From NCBI GenBank assembly GCA_002082245.2, contig NBTC02000002.1:2232001-2296000 (forward strand): DNA of 64,000 nucleotides, in the 5' to 3' direction. The notes beneath the pieces are model-generated. The model was not told where the DNA came from and did no database searches. It saw only the letters and a list, made by a program, of their open reading frames with translations. Of this stretch, positions 9,636 through 18,745 are shown in pieces. Numbering within the stretch: the stretch's first letter is position 1; each line of letters opens with the position of its first letter. The stretch is from Yersinia enterocolitica. Lineage in GTDB: Bacteria > Pseudomonadota > Gammaproteobacteria > Enterobacterales > Enterobacteriaceae. The translations under genes were made by a program, and so were the position numbers.

Positions 9636-10835
9636 CTATCCATTCTGCCTGATGCGAGCAATCAAATTATCAATGTTATCAATGTGTGATGCGGCCAATA
9701 TCAAACTACGCCCCAAACTCAACGCATGACGCTGACATTCCCGGCGCATCTCTTCATCAGCGATACTATCCAGATCAGCAACATGTGCCAGGCCAATGGT
9801 ACGCCGAATTAATTCAGTACCACAAAACCCTATCGCGTCTTGCCAAACCTGTTGCAGGAACTGTTGTACATATCCTTCGGTCGCTAAGGCTAAATCCTGC
9901 GTTTTTTCCTGACTTAACGCCACGAAACGGCTAGAAAATGTTTGCCAGATAATATGCACATCTTTCAGCCGTTGCTCGCGGCTAGCTGCGGCATCACGGG
10001 GGCCGGCCAAGCCGGGTAGTCCACAGTAATTGAGCAGTAAATTCCCTAGTGCGGTACCCACATCAAAGCCGATTGGGCCATAGAAACCAAATTCGGCATC
10101 AATAGTTTTCAAACGCCCCTCAGCAACGAAGATAGAACCACTATGAATATCCCCGTGCAGCAATGCTTCGGCCTTACTCAAGAAGCGATGTTTAAGTGAG
10201 GCCACCGCCACCTTGAGAGCATTATCCTGGCGCAGAGCCAGTACATCAGGGAGTAATGCCGGATCAAAATTATTACGTTCATGATCAATATAAGGGTCAG
10301 TAAAGAATAGATCCTCAGTAATCTGGCACAACTCTGGATTGGTATAGCAGCTCACTGCCGCTTTTTTGGCTTGTGCCGACTGATAAAAATCTGAGGTATG
10401 GAATAAGGTTTGCGCCAAATATTCAGCCAGTTGTCCCGCCGCTTGCGGATAGTGTTTACCTGCCAGCAGTTCACTGCGCCAGATATGGTGATCAGATAAG
10501 TCCTCTTGCACCATAACCGCCAATTCAGCATCGTGATGCAGCACATTGACCGTGTGTTGCGGGCAAAATTGGCTGTGTGTCAGCAGGGTTTGCGCTTCAA
10601 TTCTAGCGCGATCCAAGGTCAACGGCCAAGACTCCCCAACGCAGCGCACATAAGGCAGTGCCTGCTTGACAATCACCCGACTGACGCCGGCCGCATCACG
10701 GATTTTAAACACCAGATTGAGATTGCCATCCCCAATTTCATCGGCCATCACTAAGGTCAGTGGATTAGCAACCTGACCAAATTGGCGAGCATATTCAACA
10801 GCATCCGCAGCAGTAAATGTATGGTAGCGCGACAT
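9636..10835 (-). CDS. mtnK: S-methyl-5-thioribose kinase
   Basis: MtnK phosphorylates 5-methylthioribose with ATP to give methylthioribose-1-phosphate, the entry step of methionine salvage in bacteria that use a nucleosidase plus a kinase. The 399-residue protein has an aminoglycoside-phosphotransferase-like fold: a Gly-rich nucleotide loop (GDGNLNLVF, 35-43), the catalytic HGDIHSGS motif at 227-234 and the metal-binding DAEFG at 246-250, all as in characterised MtnK. AGAGG sits before the ATG. It is transcribed divergently from mtnA, and a MetJ-box-like operator sits between the two genes. Confidence 0.96.
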   Translation of the reverse strand: MSRYHTFTAADAVEYARQFGQVANPLTLVMADEIGDGNLNLVFKIRDAAGVSRVIVKQALPYVRCVGESWPLTLDRARIEAQTLLTHSQFCPQHTVNVLHHDAELAVMVQEDLSDHHIWRSELLAGKHYPQAAGQLAEYLAQTLFHTSDFYQSAQAKKAAVSCYTNPELCQITEDLFFTDPYIDHERNNFDPALLPDVLALRQDNALKVAVASLKHRFLSKAEALLHGDIHSGSIFVAEGRLKTIDAEFGFYGPIGFDVGTALGNLLLNYCGLPGLAGPRDAAASREQRLKDVHIIWQTFSSRFVALSQEKTQDLALATEGYVQQFLQQVWQDAIGFCGTELIRRTIGLAHVADLDSIADEEMRRECQRHALSLGRSLILAASHIDNIDNLIARIRQNG

Positions 10836-10951
10836 CTTCGACCTCTTTATTCTTTACCCGATTCTGGTTCACTCACCGCCAACCACTTGCTTAGCTGTGA
10901 AATTATTCTCTGTTAGAGCTAAAAAATCCGTATTTAGGCGTAAAACCATAT

Positions 10952-10967
10952 AGACGTCTACACATCC
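10952..10967. promoter_or_regulatory. MetJ box pair between mtnK and mtnA
   Basis: One perfect MetJ half-site, AGACGTCT (10952-10959), is followed directly by a weaker one, ACACATCC (5 of 8 matches). MetJ binds tandem 8-bp boxes and represses methionine genes when S-adenosylmethionine is abundant. The site lies between two divergent methionine salvage genes, so repression of both is likely. Binding is inferred. Confidence 0.7.
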
Positions 10968-11028
10968 GTAAGATATGTTGGCAGAATAAGAAACCAGATG
11001 CAATAACGCAACATGGATTTAACTGACA

Positions 11029-12069
11029 ATGCAGACGCTTAACAGGCTCGATTTACAAACCACCAGCTTAAGAATTATCGATAACCAGCTCTGGATACTC
11101 GATCAGCAGGCATTACCACAGCGTCAGGAGTGGCTATTAGCTGATACGGTAGAGTTACTGATTGGTCATATCCAAACATTGCGAGTCCGTGGTGCACCGC
11201 TCATTGGACTGTCAGCAAGTTTATTATTGGCTTTACTGGCAGAACGTGGTTTGCCGCAAGCTCAACTTGAGCAGGCAGTCATCGCGCTGCGTGAATCCCG
11301 CCCGACGGCAGTCAACTTGATGAATAATCTGGCACGGATGCAGCAGGCTTTGCTACAAGCCAACTGGGTCGATACTTTGGTCCGCGAAGCGCTACATTTG
11401 GTGGATGAAGACCGAGAATTGTGCGAGCGCATTGCCCGGCATGGGGCGGCACTGGTTAAACCGGGCAGTAACTTGCTAACCCACTGCAATACCGGTGGCC
11501 TCGCTACGGCAGGCATTGGTACCGCTATCGGCGTATTATTGAAAGCCCATCAGCAAGGTAATATTCAGCAGGTGTGGGTCGATGAAACCCGTCCTTTACT
11601 ACAAGGCGGCCGCTTAACCGCCTGGGAGTTAGGTGAGTTAGGTATTCCATATCAATTGATTTGTGATTCGATGGCTGCCAGCCTGATGGCTCAGGGCAAA
11701 GTGGATGCTATCTGGGTTGGTGCGGATCGCATTGCCGCCAACGGCGATGTGGCAAATAAAATAGGCACTTACAGTTTGGCGGTGTTGGCCCACTATCACA
11801 ATATTCCGTTCTATGTTGCCGCCCCGCACACTACTCACGATCCAAACTGCCCGAATGGTGCAGCGATCCCAATCGAGCAGCGTGCCGCCAGTGAAGTGAC
11901 CGGTGTCTCAGGCAGCTTTGGCTGTTGCCATTGGGCACCAGAAGATGCCGCTGTGTATAACCCGGCATTTGATGTCACACCGGCAGCATTGATCAGTGGT
12001 TGGGTATTAGACAGCGGCGTCATTAGCCCAGAACAAGTGGCGGCAGGCTTCTTCCAAGCTAAGAATTAG
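11029..12069 (+). CDS. mtnA: S-methyl-5-thioribose-1-phosphate isomerase
   Basis: MtnA converts methylthioribose-1-phosphate to methylthioribulose-1-phosphate, the second step of methionine salvage. It belongs to the eIF2B-alpha-like isomerase family. The 346-residue protein has the family motif RGAPLIG at 54-60, the catalytic cysteine in HCNTGGLAT (C153) and the catalytic aspartate in [10 protein letters not shown] (D233), matching Cys160/Asp240 of the B. subtilis enzyme. The ribosome binding site is weak (GGA 14 bases before the ATG). Convergent with mtnD across a perfect 12-bp hairpin. Confidence 0.96.
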   Translation: MQTLNRLDLQTTSLRIIDNQLWILDQQALPQRQEWLLADTVELLIGHIQTLRVRGAPLIGLSASLLLALLAERGLPQAQLEQAVIALRESRPTAVNLMNNLARMQQALLQANWVDTLVREALHLVDEDRELCERIARHGAALVKPGSNLLTHCNTGGLATAGIGTAIGVLLKAHQQGNIQQVWVDETRPLLQGGRLTAWELGELGIPYQLICDSMAASLMAQGKVDAIWVGADRIAANGDVANKIGTYSLAVLAHYHNIPFYVAAPHTTHDPNCPNGAAIPIEQRAASEVTGVSGSFGCCHWAPEDAAVYNPAFDVTPAALISGWVLDSGVISPEQVAAGFFQAKN

Positions 12070-12098
12070 CAATGTTTGTAATTTTATCCCCAAAGCAA

Positions 12099-12131
12099 TT
12101 GAAGCCGCAGCGGTGTTAGCTGCGGCTTCAA
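12099..12131. terminator. Convergent hairpin between mtnA and mtnD
   Basis: A perfect 12-bp inverted repeat, TTGAAGCCGCAG and its complement, has a nine-base loop and lies between two converging genes. No long T-run follows on either strand, so termination is likely but not certain. Confidence 0.55.
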
Positions 12132-12143
12132 GTAAGAAGGTGA

Positions 12144-12686
12144 TCAATCCAAACGTGGATAAGCATCGGCTATCTTATCGCCAGTAAAATGTGCCACCCA
12201 CCCCTCAGGATTATCAAATACCCGAATAGCCGTGAAATTCGGTGCAGACCCCATATCAAACCAGTGGCGAGTATCGGCAGGGACAGAAAGTAAGTCATTC
12301 TTTTCACAAAGTATTTGATAAATTTTACCGTTCAGATGCAAACAGAACAACCCTGCACCTGCAACGAAAAAGCGCACTTCATCTTCACCGTGGGTATGTT
12401 CTGATAAAAACTTCTCACGCAACACTTCCCGCTGAGCGTTATCAGGCCGCATGCTAATCACATCCCAACTCTGATAACCCTTCTCCGCCACCAGCCGGTC
12501 AATCTCATGTTGATAAGCTGCAATCACCGCCTCCGGCTGTGGATTTTCACCCAGTTCACGATCTGCCTGCCAGCGCTCAAAGCGCACACCAATAGCAGTC
12601 AGTTGCTGCTGGATCTCTTCAGCATCACGGCTTTGCCACAGCGGTTGCTCCGGCTGCTCATCACTAAAAATCGTTAATCCGCTCAT
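12144..12686 (-). CDS. mtnD: Acireductone dioxygenase (ARD)
   Basis: MtnD oxidises the acireductone intermediate of methionine salvage. The Fe(II) form gives 4-methylthio-2-oxobutyrate plus formate; the Ni(II) form diverts the substrate to methylthiopropionate, formate and CO. The 180-residue cupin protein shows all four metal ligands: H97, H99 and E103 in HTHGEDE, and H141 in ADTRHWFD, the same spacing as the Klebsiella enzyme. Its start overlaps the mtnC stop by 4 bp (ATGA), showing translational coupling. It is the last gene of the mtnBCD operon. Confidence 0.96.
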   Translation of the reverse strand: MSGLTIFSDEQPEQPLWQSRDAEEIQQQLTAIGVRFERWQADRELGENPQPEAVIAAYQHEIDRLVAEKGYQSWDVISMRPDNAQREVLREKFLSEHTHGEDEVRFFVAGAGLFCLHLNGKIYQILCEKNDLLSVPADTRHWFDMGSAPNFTAIRVFDNPEGWVAHFTGDKIADAYPRLD

Positions 12687-13372
12687 GCTGTAAAATCCTC
12701 CAAAACGATTTGATCAAAACGGCTCACCTGTGGGTGGCGGCTTTCGTTATCAGGAAAGTCGCGAATCAGTTGGCAAGTTTGCCAACCCGCCAGTTGCGCA
12801 GCATCCAACTCCTGACGGATATCAGATAAAAACAGCAGTGCTTGTGGGGCGATAGCTAATTGACTAGCAATATTCTGATAAGAGCTCACCTCACGTTTCC
12901 CCCCAACATGGGTATCAAAATAGCCACTGAATAGCGGGCGTAAATCCCCTGCATCGCTGTAACCAAACAACAGTTTCTGCGCAGCAACCGAGCCGGAAGA
13001 GTAGACATATAACCCCAAACCCTGTTGCTGCCAGTCGGCCAATTGCCGGGCCACTTCTGGGTAAAGATGACCACGAAAGTCCCCTTGCAGATAACCGGTG
13101 CGCCAGATAATGCCTTGAATCGCTTTCAACGCCGTGGATTTACGGTCTTCATCCATAAAACCATGTAACGCGGTAATCAATGTTTCAATATCAGCATCCG
13201 GCTGTGCAAGTTCATGGCGCAAACTGGTTAGCGCTACGGCAATCTCTTCATCCTGCTGATGTGCACGCAAATAGGGCGTCAGTCGCTCGCGGGCATAGGG
13301 GAACAGCACCTGATGGACAAAGCGGATGTCACTGGTGGTGCCTTCAATATCGGTAACAATAGCCTGGATCAT
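12683..13372 (-). CDS. mtnC: Enolase-phosphatase E1
   Basis: MtnC is a bifunctional HAD-family enzyme. It enolises 2,3-diketo-5-methylthiopentyl-1-phosphate and then removes the phosphate to give the acireductone used by MtnD. The 229-residue sequence opens with the HAD motif I variant DIEGTTSD (residues 8-15). Motif II is the Ser in [10 protein letters not shown], and the acidic motif IV appears in [13 protein letters not shown]. It overlaps mtnB upstream and mtnD downstream by 4 bp each, so the three are co-transcribed and coupled. Confidence 0.95.
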   Translation of the reverse strand: MIQAIVTDIEGTTSDIRFVHQVLFPYARERLTPYLRAHQQDEEIAVALTSLRHELAQPDADIETLITALHGFMDEDRKSTALKAIQGIIWRTGYLQGDFRGHLYPEVARQLADWQQQGLGLYVYSSGSVAAQKLLFGYSDAGDLRPLFSGYFDTHVGGKREVSSYQNIASQLAIAPQALLFLSDIRQELDAAQLAGWQTCQLIRDFPDNESRHPQVSRFDQIVLEDFTA

Positions 13373-14001
13373 TTAGCCCCCACGTTAGGATTGAGATCAA
13401 ACAAGCGGCGTTGCAGTTCACACTGGAACAAGAATTCCAGCCCTTCCAGATGACGACGGGCTTCCACCACGCTATTTCCCCAGCAATACAGGCCATGACC
13501 GCGCACCAAGAATCCGTAGTGTAGCGGGTTATTATCTGCCAGTGCGGCAACCCGTTGGGCCAGCGCCGGAATATCCTGATCATTATCAAAAATAGGGATG
13601 GCAACCGCATCCAAATGACTACGCTGACCCGATAGTGATTTCTGCATTTCATAGCCTTGCAATACTAATTCATGGCTACGCTCAACCCGAGATAGCACAG
13701 TGGCATTCACCGAGTGAGTATGTAACACCGCATTGATCTCTGGATACCGACGATAAAGCAAGGTATGTAGCCCGGTCTCTGCCGAGGGTGTGCGCCCACT
13801 GGGAACATGGTTGTTGGCGGTTTCTACCAGTAGAAAATCGTCAGCGGTGAGGCTGCCTTTATCTTTACCCGATTCGGTAACCAGACAATGAGTCGAGTCC
13901 AGCCGCAGGGACATATTACCACCAGTCGCTGGGCACCAGCCCTTCTCCCCGATCCAGTGGCAGGCGGCTAACAGCGCGCCAAGTTGTACATTTTCTGTCA
14001 T
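13369..14001 (-). CDS. mtnB: Methylthioribulose-1-phosphate dehydratase
   Basis: MtnB dehydrates methylthioribulose-1-phosphate to the 2,3-diketo compound used by MtnC. It is a zinc protein of the class II aldolase/adducin family. The 210-residue protein carries the zinc-binding HTHS motif (H94, H96) and a later His in [10 protein letters not shown]. It is the first gene of the mtnBCD operon, and its promoter region contains three adjacent MetJ-like boxes shared with the divergent aminotransferase gene. Confidence 0.95.
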   Translation of the reverse strand: MTENVQLGALLAACHWIGEKGWCPATGGNMSLRLDSTHCLVTESGKDKGSLTADDFLLVETANNHVPSGRTPSAETGLHTLLYRRYPEINAVLHTHSVNATVLSRVERSHELVLQGYEMQKSLSGQRSHLDAVAIPIFDNDQDIPALAQRVAALADNNPLHYGFLVRGHGLYCWGNSVVEARRHLEGLEFLFQCELQRRLFDLNPNVGAK

Positions 14002-14109
14002 TGCATATCCCTGTTGTGGTGTAGGTGGGTCATCACATTTAGCAACCGCAATTTGCCCGACGATCAGCTTTAGTACATTTTTATCTATGCTTAGCGAATT
14101 ACGGCATTT

Positions 14110-14133
14110 AGCCGTTTAAACATCTAAGCGTCT
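14110..14133. promoter_or_regulatory. Three tandem MetJ-like boxes between mtnB and ybdL
   Basis: Three contiguous 8-bp units, AGCCGTTT, AAACATCT and AAGCGTCT, each match the MetJ consensus AGACGTCT at 6 of 8 positions. Tandem weak boxes are typical of MetJ operators because repressor dimers bind cooperatively. The array sits between divergent salvage genes. The call is by pattern, and binding is inferred. Confidence 0.6.
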
Positions 14134-14200
14134 TGATTGCCAAATCTTAACATCGTGTTATATTGACGGCAACATACAGCGCCAGGAGTATTCATCTGCC

Positions 14201-15361
14201 ATGAGCACTTTATCCTTTATTCCAGACAGTAAATTGCCGGCACAAGGCACTACAATCTTTACGCAAATGAGTGCATTGGCGCAAAAACACCAAGCGATTA
14301 ACTTATCGCAAGGGTTCCCCGATTTTGATGGCCCAGACTATTTGAAACAGCAATTGGCCTATCATGTCAGTCAAGGTGCAAACCAATATGCCCCAATGAC
14401 CGGCGTGGCGCCGCTGCGCAATGCAATTGCGGAGAAAACGGCTAAAATCTACGGCTGGCAGCCCGATGCCGACAGCGAAATCACCATCACTACCGGTGCC
14501 AGCGAAGCCCTGTTTGCCGCCATTACCGCCCTGGTGCGCCCAGGCGACGAAGTTATCTGCTTTGACCCCAGTTACGACAGCTATGCACCGGTAGTTAAAC
14601 TGGCGGGCGGCATACTCAAGCGCATAGCACTGAAACCCCCGACATTCGCCACCGACTGGTCTGAATTTGCTGATCTGGTTTCTGAACGTACTCGTCTGGT
14701 TATCGTCAATACGCCGCATAACCCTTCAGCGACTGTTTGGCGGGCGGAAGACTTTGAACAACTGTGGCAAGTGATTGCTGAACGTAATATCTATGTGCTG
14801 AGCGATGAGGTGTACGAACACATCTGCTTTAGCGCCACAGGCCATGCCAGTGTGCTGGCTCATCCGCACCTGCGCCAACGCGCCATTGCAGTGTCCTCTT
14901 TCGGCAAAACCTTCCATATGACCGGTTGGAAAGTGGGGTATTGCATCGCCCCCGTCGCTATCAGTGCCGAAGTACGTAAAATTCATCAATATCTGACCTT
15001 TTCGGTTTGCACGCCGGTTCAGCTCGCATTGGCGGATATGCTCAATGCCCAACCAGAGCACTGGCAGCAACTGCCCGATTTTTATCGCGCCCGTCGTGAT
15101 CGCTTCGTTAATGCGCTGTCCACCAGCCGCCTGAAAATTCTGCCGAGTGAAGGCACCTATTTCCTGTTGGCCGATTACAGCGCGGTTTCTGATCTTGATG
15201 ATGTTGAATTCTGCCAATGGTTAACCGAACATGTCGGCGTGGCCGCGATACCGTTATCGGTATTTTGTGAAGGCCCGTTTCCCCATAAACTAATCCGGCT
15301 GTGCTTCGCCAAACAGGATGCCACGCTGGATGCTGCGGCGGAGCGATTGTGTCAACTTTAA
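14201..15361 (+). CDS. ybdL: Methionine aminotransferase (YbdL/MtnE-type)
   Basis: This PLP enzyme transaminates 4-methylthio-2-oxobutyrate to methionine, closing the salvage cycle. E. coli YbdL prefers methionine, His and Phe, and related enzymes use glutamine as amino donor. The 386-residue fold-type I sequence shows NTPHNPSA (170-177), SDEVYEH (201-207) and the PLP lysine in SSFGK (K236), and closely resembles YbdL along its length. CAGGAG lies 12 bases before the ATG, a slightly long spacing. The omega-amidase gene begins 13 bp before this gene ends. The position opposite mtnBCD supports the salvage role; mtnE would be an equally good name. Confidence 0.92.
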   Translation: MSTLSFIPDSKLPAQGTTIFTQMSALAQKHQAINLSQGFPDFDGPDYLKQQLAYHVSQGANQYAPMTGVAPLRNAIAEKTAKIYGWQPDADSEITITTGASEALFAAITALVRPGDEVICFDPSYDSYAPVVKLAGGILKRIALKPPTFATDWSEFADLVSERTRLVIVNTPHNPSATVWRAEDFEQLWQVIAERNIYVLSDEVYEHICFSATGHASVLAHPHLRQRAIAVSSFGKTFHMTGWKVGYCIAPVAISAEVRKIHQYLTFSVCTPVQLALADMLNAQPEHWQQLPDFYRARRDRFVNALSTSRLKILPSEGTYFLLADYSAVSDLDDVEFCQWLTEHVGVAAIPLSVFCEGPFPHKLIRLCFAKQDATLDAAAERLCQL

Positions 15362-16119
15362 AACTGACCCTGCTGCAACAGCCATTGGTATGGTTGGATG
15401 CACAGGCAAATCTGCGCCATTTTGACATGCTGTTGGAGCCACTCCGGCAGCGTGATGTGATTGTGTTGCCAGAGATGTTTACCACCGGTTTTGCCATGAA
15501 TGCGGCTGAAAATGCATTATCAGAAGGTGAGGTCATCAACTGGTTACGCCATTGGGCCACGGTTACTGATGCCCTGATTGGCGGCAGTGTGGCGCTGAAA
15601 ACCACCGAGGGTGCGGTGAACCGCTTCCTGCTGGTTGAACCGAATGGGCGCGTTCATCATTATGACAAACGCCACTTATTCCGCATGGCCGGTGAGCACC
15701 ACCACTATCAAGCGGGCAAAGAGCGCAAGGTGGTGGAATGGCGCGGCTGGCGAATTTTGATGCAAGTTTGCTATGACCTGCGTTTTCCGGTGTGGTCACG
15801 CAATTTGCAAGATTATGATTTAGCACTCTATGTCGCTAACTGGCCAGCTCCTCGCGCCAAACACTGGCAAAGTTTACTGACAGCGCGCGCGATAGAAAAT
15901 CAGGCTTACGTCGCCGGATGTAATCGGGTCGGCGATGATGATAACGGCCATCACTACCAGGGCGACAGTGTGATTCTGGATGCTCAAGGTGAGGTGTTGG
16001 CGCAAGCAGAACCGGGACTGGCTGCGCAACTGGATGCTGAGTTGTCTTTAGAAACATTGCAGAGCTATCGCGAAGCCTTTCCGGCATGGCGCGATGTTGA
16101 TGATTTTTTATTGTTGTAA
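15349..16119 (+). CDS. yafV: Omega-amidase (2-oxoglutaramate/2-oxosuccinamate amidase, YafV family)
   Basis: This nitrilase-superfamily amidase hydrolyses alpha-ketoglutaramate, the by-product of glutamine-dependent transamination, to 2-oxoglutarate and ammonia. The catalytic triad is visible: E42 in LPEMFTTGF, K107 in YDKRHLF and C141 in MQVCYDLRFP. I chose the GTG at 15349 because GGAG sits five bases before it and it gives 256 residues, the length of E. coli YafV; an in-frame start at 15301 lies inside the aminotransferase gene. The 13-bp overlap suggests coupled translation with the aminotransferase, in line with the proposed tandem action of the two enzymes in methionine salvage. Confidence 0.92.
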   Translation: MSTLKLTLLQQPLVWLDAQANLRHFDMLLEPLRQRDVIVLPEMFTTGFAMNAAENALSEGEVINWLRHWATVTDALIGGSVALKTTEGAVNRFLLVEPNGRVHHYDKRHLFRMAGEHHHYQAGKERKVVEWRGWRILMQVCYDLRFPVWSRNLQDYDLALYVANWPAPRAKHWQSLLTARAIENQAYVAGCNRVGDDDNGHHYQGDSVILDAQGEVLAQAEPGLAAQLDAELSLETLQSYREAFPAWRDVDDFLLL

Positions 16120-16131
16120 AGGTAAAACCAG

Positions 16132-16159
16132 GGGGAGCCGTGCCGCAAAAGTGCTCCCC
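16132..16159. terminator. Possible convergent terminator between yafV and hpxK
   Basis: GGGGAGC and GCTCCCC form a 7-bp GC-rich stem with a 14-base loop in the 47-bp gap between converging genes. No T-run follows, so this is a weak call. Confidence 0.35.
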
Positions 16160-16166
16160 AAGTGTA

Positions 16167-17423
16167 TTAAACCCGCTGCCAGGATAGCACCGTTTCCAGA
16201 TAAGCCTGAATGGCTAGCGCAATATCACTATGCATGACGGATTCATCAGGATGATGGCTTACCCCTCCTTTGCAGCGCACAAACAACATCCCTACTGGCC
16301 AGCACTCAGCAACAGCAATGGCATCATGCCCCGCACCGCTGGGCAGCAATAATGAGCGCCCCTGTACCCGATCAATACTGGCGTTGATTCGCTGGCGCAA
16401 AGCCATATCACATTCGGTAGCACTGATACGGTAAAACTCTTCTGATGAAAAAGTCAGGCCGCGCTGTGCTGCTATCACTTGCGCCTGCGCCAACAAGCTG
16501 GCCAGTAACTGGTCCACGTGACAGTCTTGCGGGCCACGAATATCCAGCGTCAGAACCACCTCTGCGGCAATCACATTCACAGCACCTGGCGAACAACTGA
16601 GTGTTCCAACTGTCGCCACTAAATGTTCACCATAGCAAGCAGTCAACTGTTCAACGGCACCAATCCATTGCGCCGCACCGGCCAATGCATCTTGCCGCTG
16701 CCCCATCGGCACCGTACCAGCGTGGCCCGCTAAGCCAATAAATCGGCAATTCAGACGGCGCGCGCCATTGATTGCCGTCACCACACCCAATGCCAAATCG
16801 GCCTTTTCTAAACACGGCCCCTGTTCAATATGCAGCTCCAGATAAGCACAAAAATCACTCACCTCACGTCGCGCACTGACAATAGCCGCCGGGTCAAAAT
16901 CAAGATTCTCCATGCCCTGCGCCACACTGACACCCTCAGCATCGGTTTTACTCAACCAATCGGCCGGCCAGCGCCCAGTGATACCTTTACTACCCAGCAG
17001 GGTGATACCAAAGCGCGTACCCTCTTCATCGGCAAAACCAATCACCTCAATGGCCACCGGCAGCCGCTGCTGCTGACGATACAAATACCCCACCACTTCT
17101 AGCGCACTTAATACACCTAGCATGCCATCGTAACGGCCGGCGTTGCGCACCGTATCAAGATGAGAGCCTAACAATAGGGCCGGCGCATCAGGTTGCAGCC
17201 CTTCATAACGGCCGCAAATATTACCAACTGCATCCTGCCACACGCGCATCCCGACCGCCTGCATCCATTCACCCACTTGCTGATTTGCCCGCAAATGTTC
17301 AGGAGACAGGTACACCCGCGTCAGCGCATCCGCTGATTCACTGATTGCCGCCAGCACATCACAACGGGCCAAGACCCGTAATGCAGCCTGCTCTGCCTCG
17401 GCATCCGGCAGGGTAACAGCCAT
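16167..17423 (-). CDS. hpxK: Allantoate amidohydrolase (M20 family, HpxK-like)
   Basis: This zinc-dependent M20-family amidohydrolase of 418 residues probably splits allantoate to ureidoglycine, CO2 and ammonia. Motifs match the allantoate amidohydrolase/N-carbamoyl amino acid hydrolase group: GSHLDTVRNAGRYDG (metal ligands H88 and D99), ADEEGTRFG (E133/E134) and a third His in LELHIEQGP, then the C-terminal SGAGHDA. The start codon overlaps the hpxJ stop by one base (TGATG). It is the last gene of a six-gene operon whose order (binding protein, two permeases, ATPase, aminotransferase, amidohydrolase) matches Klebsiella hpxFGHIJK. An N-carbamoyl-amino-acid hydrolase role cannot be excluded from sequence alone, but the neighbouring aminotransferase favours allantoate. 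Confidence 0.85.
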   Translation of the reverse strand: MAVTLPDAEAEQAALRVLARCDVLAAISESADALTRVYLSPEHLRANQQVGEWMQAVGMRVWQDAVGNICGRYEGLQPDAPALLLGSHLDTVRNAGRYDGMLGVLSALEVVGYLYRQQQRLPVAIEVIGFADEEGTRFGITLLGSKGITGRWPADWLSKTDAEGVSVAQGMENLDFDPAAIVSARREVSDFCAYLELHIEQGPCLEKADLALGVVTAINGARRLNCRFIGLAGHAGTVPMGQRQDALAGAAQWIGAVEQLTACYGEHLVATVGTLSCSPGAVNVIAAEVVLTLDIRGPQDCHVDQLLASLLAQAQVIAAQRGLTFSSEEFYRISATECDMALRQRINASIDRVQGRSLLLPSGAGHDAIAVAECWPVGMLFVRCKGGVSHHPDESVMHSDIALAIQAYLETVLSWQRV

Positions 17424-18706
17424 CAGTTCGCTCCGTTTAGTGGATCAATAGCCGGTTTATCACTCTCAGCTTGATAGACATTCCACGCGCTTTGCAATCC
17501 GTTGCCCTGAACCGTGGCAAAACCTAAACGGTTTAATACCGCCTCCAATGCCACCAGCGTTTGCATCACACAATCTTTACGCGCGTTATATCCCATAGTG
17601 CCGATGCGCCAAATTTTGCCATTTAGCGGCCCGAATGAGGTACCAATCTCGATACCAAAATCATTTAGCATCAGTTGCCGCACTTGCTCACCAGGAACAC
17701 CGGTCGGAATAACCACCCCCAACACATTGTTCATGCGGTGCTTCATATCACCGAACACCGCCAGCCCCATTCCCTGAATGCCCGCCAACAACGCTGCACC
17801 ATGCAAAGCATGACGGGCAATACCGTTATCCAATCCCTCTTCCAGTATTACTCGTGCGCATTCCCGTGCCGCAAACAGCATACTGGTGGCTTCGGTATGA
17901 TGATTCAGGCGCTCCGGCCCCCAATAATCCATGATCATGCCCAAATCAAAGTAATTGGAATAGATCATCTCTTCGTCGCCATCAGCATGATCCTGAGTAC
18001 GGATCCCCTGCTCAATACATTTGCGCCGCCGAATTTGCTCAGCGAATTGTGGGCTGAGGGTCACCGGAGCACTGCCTGATGGCCCGCCAAGGCACTTTTG
18101 CAACCCGGCAGATACTGCGTCCAACCCCCAGGCGTCAGTTTCCAATAGGTTCCCCCCCAGCGATGCAGTCGCATCGGTATAAAACAACACTTGATGGCGG
18201 CGACAGATCTCGCCCAACTCAGCCAGCGGCTGCAACATGGTGGTTGAAGTATCGCCCTGCACCGTCAATAGCAGCCGTGGGTGTACTTTCTTGATAGCAT
18301 CTTCAATCATCTCTGGGCTGAATACCTCGCCCCACGCCACCTCGATAGTGTGGACTTCGGCCCGGCAACGGCGGGCAATTTCACACAATAAGTGACCAAA
18401 ACGGCCAAAAACCGGCACCAGAACTTTATCGCCAGGGCGGATGGCCGACAGCAGAACCGCCTCAATACCCGCACGAGAGGTGCCATCGATCAACATCGTC
18501 CACTGATTCTCAGTGCGGAAAACCCCACGATATAGCGCCATCACCTGATTCATATACTCTGTCATCGCCGGATCGTATTGCCCGATCAACTGACTGGCCA
18601 TCGCCCGCAATACCCGGGGATCGGCATTGATCGGCCCCGGCCCCATCAGCAACCGTGCCGGTGGGTTAATCTGACAAAACAGCGGATTAGGGTTTATTGC
18701 CGACAT
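17423..18706 (-). CDS. hpxJ: (S)-ureidoglycine-glyoxylate aminotransferase (HpxJ-like)
   Basis: This PLP-dependent enzyme of the alanine-glyoxylate aminotransferase class (fold type I, class V) has 427 residues. In purine catabolism it transfers the amino group of ureidoglycine to glyoxylate, giving oxalurate and glycine. Recognisable segments are LMGPGPINADPRVLRAM near the N terminus, DGTSRAGIEAVLLSAIRPGD (substrate loop) and the PLP lysine in SAGLQKCLGGPSG. It is coupled to the amidohydrolase that would make its substrate, which favours ureidoglycine over alanine or serine. The start follows a GGAGAT ribosome binding site. Confidence 0.85.
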   Translation of the reverse strand: MSAINPNPLFCQINPPARLLMGPGPINADPRVLRAMASQLIGQYDPAMTEYMNQVMALYRGVFRTENQWTMLIDGTSRAGIEAVLLSAIRPGDKVLVPVFGRFGHLLCEIARRCRAEVHTIEVAWGEVFSPEMIEDAIKKVHPRLLLTVQGDTSTTMLQPLAELGEICRRHQVLFYTDATASLGGNLLETDAWGLDAVSAGLQKCLGGPSGSAPVTLSPQFAEQIRRRKCIEQGIRTQDHADGDEEMIYSNYFDLGMIMDYWGPERLNHHTEATSMLFAARECARVILEEGLDNGIARHALHGAALLAGIQGMGLAVFGDMKHRMNNVLGVVIPTGVPGEQVRQLMLNDFGIEIGTSFGPLNGKIWRIGTMGYNARKDCVMQTLVALEAVLNRLGFATVQGNGLQSAWNVYQAESDKPAIDPLNGAN

Positions 18707-18745
18707 AGAAAATCTCCATCCTTAAATAATTCAGTGAAATGTGGC

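Noticed and set aside
10980..11045. SAM riboswitch in the mtnA leader
   Set aside because: The leader is too short and shows no SAM-riboswitch core; the MetJ boxes explain control better.
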